From contig JAHBMJ010000655.1 of assembly GCA_018398765.1 (NCBI GenBank), positions 10,001 to 43,061 on the forward strand: a stretch of DNA of 33,061 nt, given 5' to 3'. The notes under the pieces are model-generated. The model was not told where the DNA came from and did no database searches. It worked only from the letters and a program-made list of their open reading frames with translations. Source of the stretch: Chromera velia. Lineage: Eukaryota; Sar; Chromeraceae. The position numbers and the translations under genes were made by a program. Positions 30,489 through 33,061 of the stretch are shown here, piece by piece (position 1 is the first letter of the stretch; each line of letters begins with the position of its first letter).

Positions 30489-31136
30489 CTTGTTGTTGTT
30501 GTGGCAGAAGGGGGCTGTTGACCGAAGGAGGGCTCAGTAGTACCCACAAGAATTGAAAAGCCGTAAAGAAAGACTACAAAGACAGGTAGAAACGATAAGC
30601 GCACTCTCTCCTGTGATACGTCAGTCAATCAACGGACCACGGGTGAAGGAGAGGAAGGAGATAAGGACACATGCAACACTCGACTGGACTGTTGTTTGAT
30701 AAAAAGTCAGTGCTCCTGCTGATATCTGACTGGAGAAATGAGATGAGGAGACCTCATAAGCCGTACTGATGTCTGCTGTGTGTGTCGCACATGCTACTGG
30801 TTACGCTGAATGGAGCTGTAGGCTATGAAAAGACTGCATATGTAAGTGTTGCTCTGAGCTCCCTCTCATGCATACGGCTCTGTACACGCATATACGGCTA
30901 TAGCTGTTGGCCCGCACTTTCAATGCATGCATGCAGGGCCCGGCCACGCGCATGCGCAACGCGCGCGCGCGCGTGCATGCATGTCGTGCATATCGATCAG
31001 CTATATAGCTGCACATGCAAGATCGATGGAATGCATGCATCCAGTCACGCAGCGCGGAGTGTGGGTCTCTGTGCCTGTGTCTTCAATATCTGACGGTGAG
31101 TGGACCCGTTGTAGCAGTCGACGAGGTGAACGAGGT
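30489..31136. promoter_or_regulatory. Divergent promoter region with TGCATGCA and CG repeats
   Basis: This 648-bp region separates the kinase start (-) from the SpoU-like start (+), so both promoters should lie here. The part at 30,922-31,042 is dense in alternating purine-pyrimidine sequence: TGCATGCATGCA, ACGCGCATGCGC, a run of CG repeats, then GTGCATGCATG and ATGCATGCAT. TGCATGC is the recognised site of an ApiAP2 family protein in Plasmodium and is common in coccidian promoters. Its use here is inference. Confidence 0.4.
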
Positions 31137-32882
31137 ATGACGACCGTCTACGCGCACAAAGTCTTCCGCCAACTTGGGTCGGCAGGTACTCTTTGTCTGG
31201 GGCCGTCTCCCCGTCTCCTCCGCCACCTTCCTGCACAGTCGAACGAGCCCTCGTCCTCATCTTCTGCAGTGCGTCCCTTTTCCTTCACCCCCCCTTCACA
31301 GAGACTTGCAGCTGTACCCGAAGGTGACACGAGTGAGAAACAGTTTCCGGTCAAGAAACTTCAACTGAGTCCGAAAAATTCGTTCTTCTCCCACGTTCGC
31401 CGTCTCCTCCGAAACAGAAGGTACAGATACCGATCTCGTGAAATCGTTGCGAAGGGAAATCTCCTTGTTGATTCCCTGAGGCAGGGAGAACCAGGCAGAG
31501 CGAGACCAAAGGTCATCATCACGTGTCAAAGGGAGCGATACGGCACACATTGCACCACCCCCGTGATTGCCGTCTCCGAGGATCTCCTCCGCCGCATTTG
31601 TTTCTCTCCCTCAACAAAAGCATCAGAGGAGGAACCGCCCCCAGAGGATTTGGCTCTTCTGGAGATGCCGAGGCCACTCGAAAGCACGGAGAACTTCAGA
31701 TACCTCCTGGCCCTCGACAGAGTTCTCTACACACAAAACCTGGGTTCTTTGGTGTTCAATGCCCAGGTAAGTCGCCAGAGACGTGCGTACGTTATTTTGT
31801 GTCTGGACGGTGGATGTTCGAAATGGAAGAAGAAAAGAAATGAGCGCTTCAGGGGATGTGGAGACAACCATTCGCACAAAGATGCGCAGCGTCAGAGCAC
31901 ACACACATCATGATCTGAAGCACAGGAGATGAATCCACAGCCCCATTCCTTTTGTGTCCGTGCAATTTCCCCTCACTCATTGGATATTCATGCTGCTTCC
32001 CTTGTATGTAGAGGCATCTATTGCATACTGTCGAACATGTATCACAGATTCTCTGCTTCGATTAGTTCCATCTAGCTTTCTCTTTTTGTTCCTTCCCCTG
32101 AGTCCTGCGGGGTGGGTGCAGGGGTTCGGCTTCGAGGGCATCTTCTTGACTCACGGCACGGCAGATATCTTCAACTGGAAAGTTCTGGTCAGTTTCGTAG
32201 AAGGGCCATACGTTAATTCTTCCTCAGTCTGGACGTAGGCGCCCTTTTTTATCTGAGCGCCAGGCACTCTCTGCATCTGTTTGTGTACATGGGTGAATCT
32301 GTTGACTTCATTGGAAGGTGTCCTTCCTGGAGGAGAACCGAAAGGTGCAGTCTCGCTTTCCCATCTCGGAAGTCTTCTCTCTCTCCCTCTCCTCCTCTTT
32401 CTTGATTGCGTTCTCTGTCTCTGTTTCTGTTTGCACGTCAAGCAGTCGACGGCCGCACCCCGGGCTTGCTTGTCGATACTGATCGCTTCGTGTCTCTCAC
32501 TACATTTAGTTGATCAACGTTTCGTGCGTTCGCGCCTGAATTGAAAGGAACATTAATGTATGTATTCGATTAATTGAAAAACATGCACTTTCATTTCGGA
32601 CTCTTCTTCTTTTCCTTCCATTCATTTCTCTCTTCCGCTGATTGTGAGCAGGAGGCAAGTCAAGGAGCGTCCGTGTCTGCCCCCTTTCTGTACGGGACGC
32701 CAGAGGAGTTGTTGGAGATCTGTGAGAGGGAGAGGCTGAGACCCTGTGTGGCGCATATGGAAGGGAAGACTCTGGAAGAAATCAGGAAGGAGGAGCAGGA
32801 GAACAGTGAAGAAGAAGAAGACGAAGAAGAACGAGAGGGTTGGCCAGATGAGAGGATCATGCATGTGCCGTTGCTCAATTAG
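31137..32882 (+). CDS. SpoU/TrmH-family RNA 2'-O-methyltransferase, partial
   Basis: Predicted knotted (SPOUT) ribose methyltransferase for tRNA or rRNA. Exons 31,137-31,766, 32,122-32,187 and 32,652 onward join in phase 0 and read NLGSLVFNAQGFGFEG, then IFLTHGTADIFNWKVL, then EASQGASVSAPFLYG, which follows SpoU motif 1 and the next strand and helix closely. The N-terminus is Arg/Ser-rich without acidic residues (MTTVYAHKVFRQLGSAG), fitting a mitochondrial or plastid transit peptide. The Arg of the motif 1 N-x-G-x-x-x-R pattern is replaced by Phe. An acidic insert (coded about 32,795-32,850) follows. Motifs 2 and 3 (GNE, SLN) are absent before the TAG at 32,880, so the last exon probably ends at an unseen donor and the gene continues beyond the window. 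Confidence 0.7.
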
Positions 32883-33061
32883 CTTTCCTTCGTTCTTGCC
32901 TCCTTCGATGATCAGTCTTTCAATCTTTTGGTTTTCTCTGGGGCTCTTCTTTTTTGGAAGGGGGAAAAAGACAGACAATTCTCGCATGATAATCTCTCTA
33001 TCTTTCTCTCGCCTCTCCTTCTCCCTCTCCCTCTCCCTCTCCCCCCCCCCCCCCCCCCCCC
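32883..33061. other. Window end: pyrimidine tract and poly-C
   Basis: This is a stretch of CTCTCC-type pyrimidine repeats ending in a run of about 20 C at the very end. It could be the acceptor tract of the next SpoU-gene intron. The poly-C probably marks a contig break, like the C-run before the internal gap. Confidence 0.6.

Noticed and set aside
1-33061. Bacterial features (operons, CRISPR, riboswitches)
   Set aside because: Splice-dependent coding structure and the absence of spaced identical repeats rule these out.

Overview
The window reads as nuclear DNA of a eukaryote with intron-rich genes. Exons are joined by GT/AG introns with pyrimidine-rich acceptors, introns are hundreds to about 1,900 bases long, and gene-poor stretches carry transposon and tRNA-like debris. 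A secreted protein that combines TSP1 and von Willebrand A domains, and frequent TGCATGCA words, point to an alveolate close to Apicomplexa. The long introns and heavy repeat load fit a photosynthetic chromerid (Chromera velia more than Vitrella). The lineage is inference; no ribosomal or organelle marker is present.

Layout: 1-2.7 kb has one candidate minus-strand exon, a tRNA-like fragment and a 28-base assembly gap. At 2.73-10.64 kb (+) is a large gene reconstructed here from nine phase-compatible exons: an FtsJ-type 2'-O-methyltransferase domain followed by about 1,300 residues of low-complexity tail. At 11.8-12.9 kb (-) is the last exon of an unrecognised gene, with a possible signal-peptide exon upstream. 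At 12,946-16,554 is a complete transposon-like element with matching terminal inverted repeats and an exact 8-bp target duplication. It contains a 255-bp direct repeat pair around a long plus-strand reading frame broken by three TAG codons. 16.6-19.0 kb is AT-rich debris. At 19.09-22.47 kb (+) is a two-exon secreted protein: signal peptide, coiled coil, three TSP1 repeats, then a C-terminal vWA domain. 22.5-25.1 kb is gene-poor. At 25.1-30.5 kb (-) is a Ser/Thr protein kinase gene of about nine exons, with an apparent one-base frame break after the kinase domain and a LysM-like C-terminal exon. At 31.1 kb to the window end (+) is a SpoU/TrmH-family RNA 2'-O-methyltransferase, diverging from the kinase gene and probably cut by the contig end.

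The genes do not form an operon or an obvious pathway. The shared theme is RNA 2'-O-methylation by two unrelated folds (Rossmann FtsJ and knotted SpoU), each lacking residues normally needed for catalysis. The items most worth following are the transposon-like element and its TAG-interrupted frame, the unusual TSP1-then-vWA adhesin with SFLQ-type processing motifs, and simple repeats whose strand follows the direction of transcription. All exon models come from reading splice signals and phase by eye and have no transcript support.
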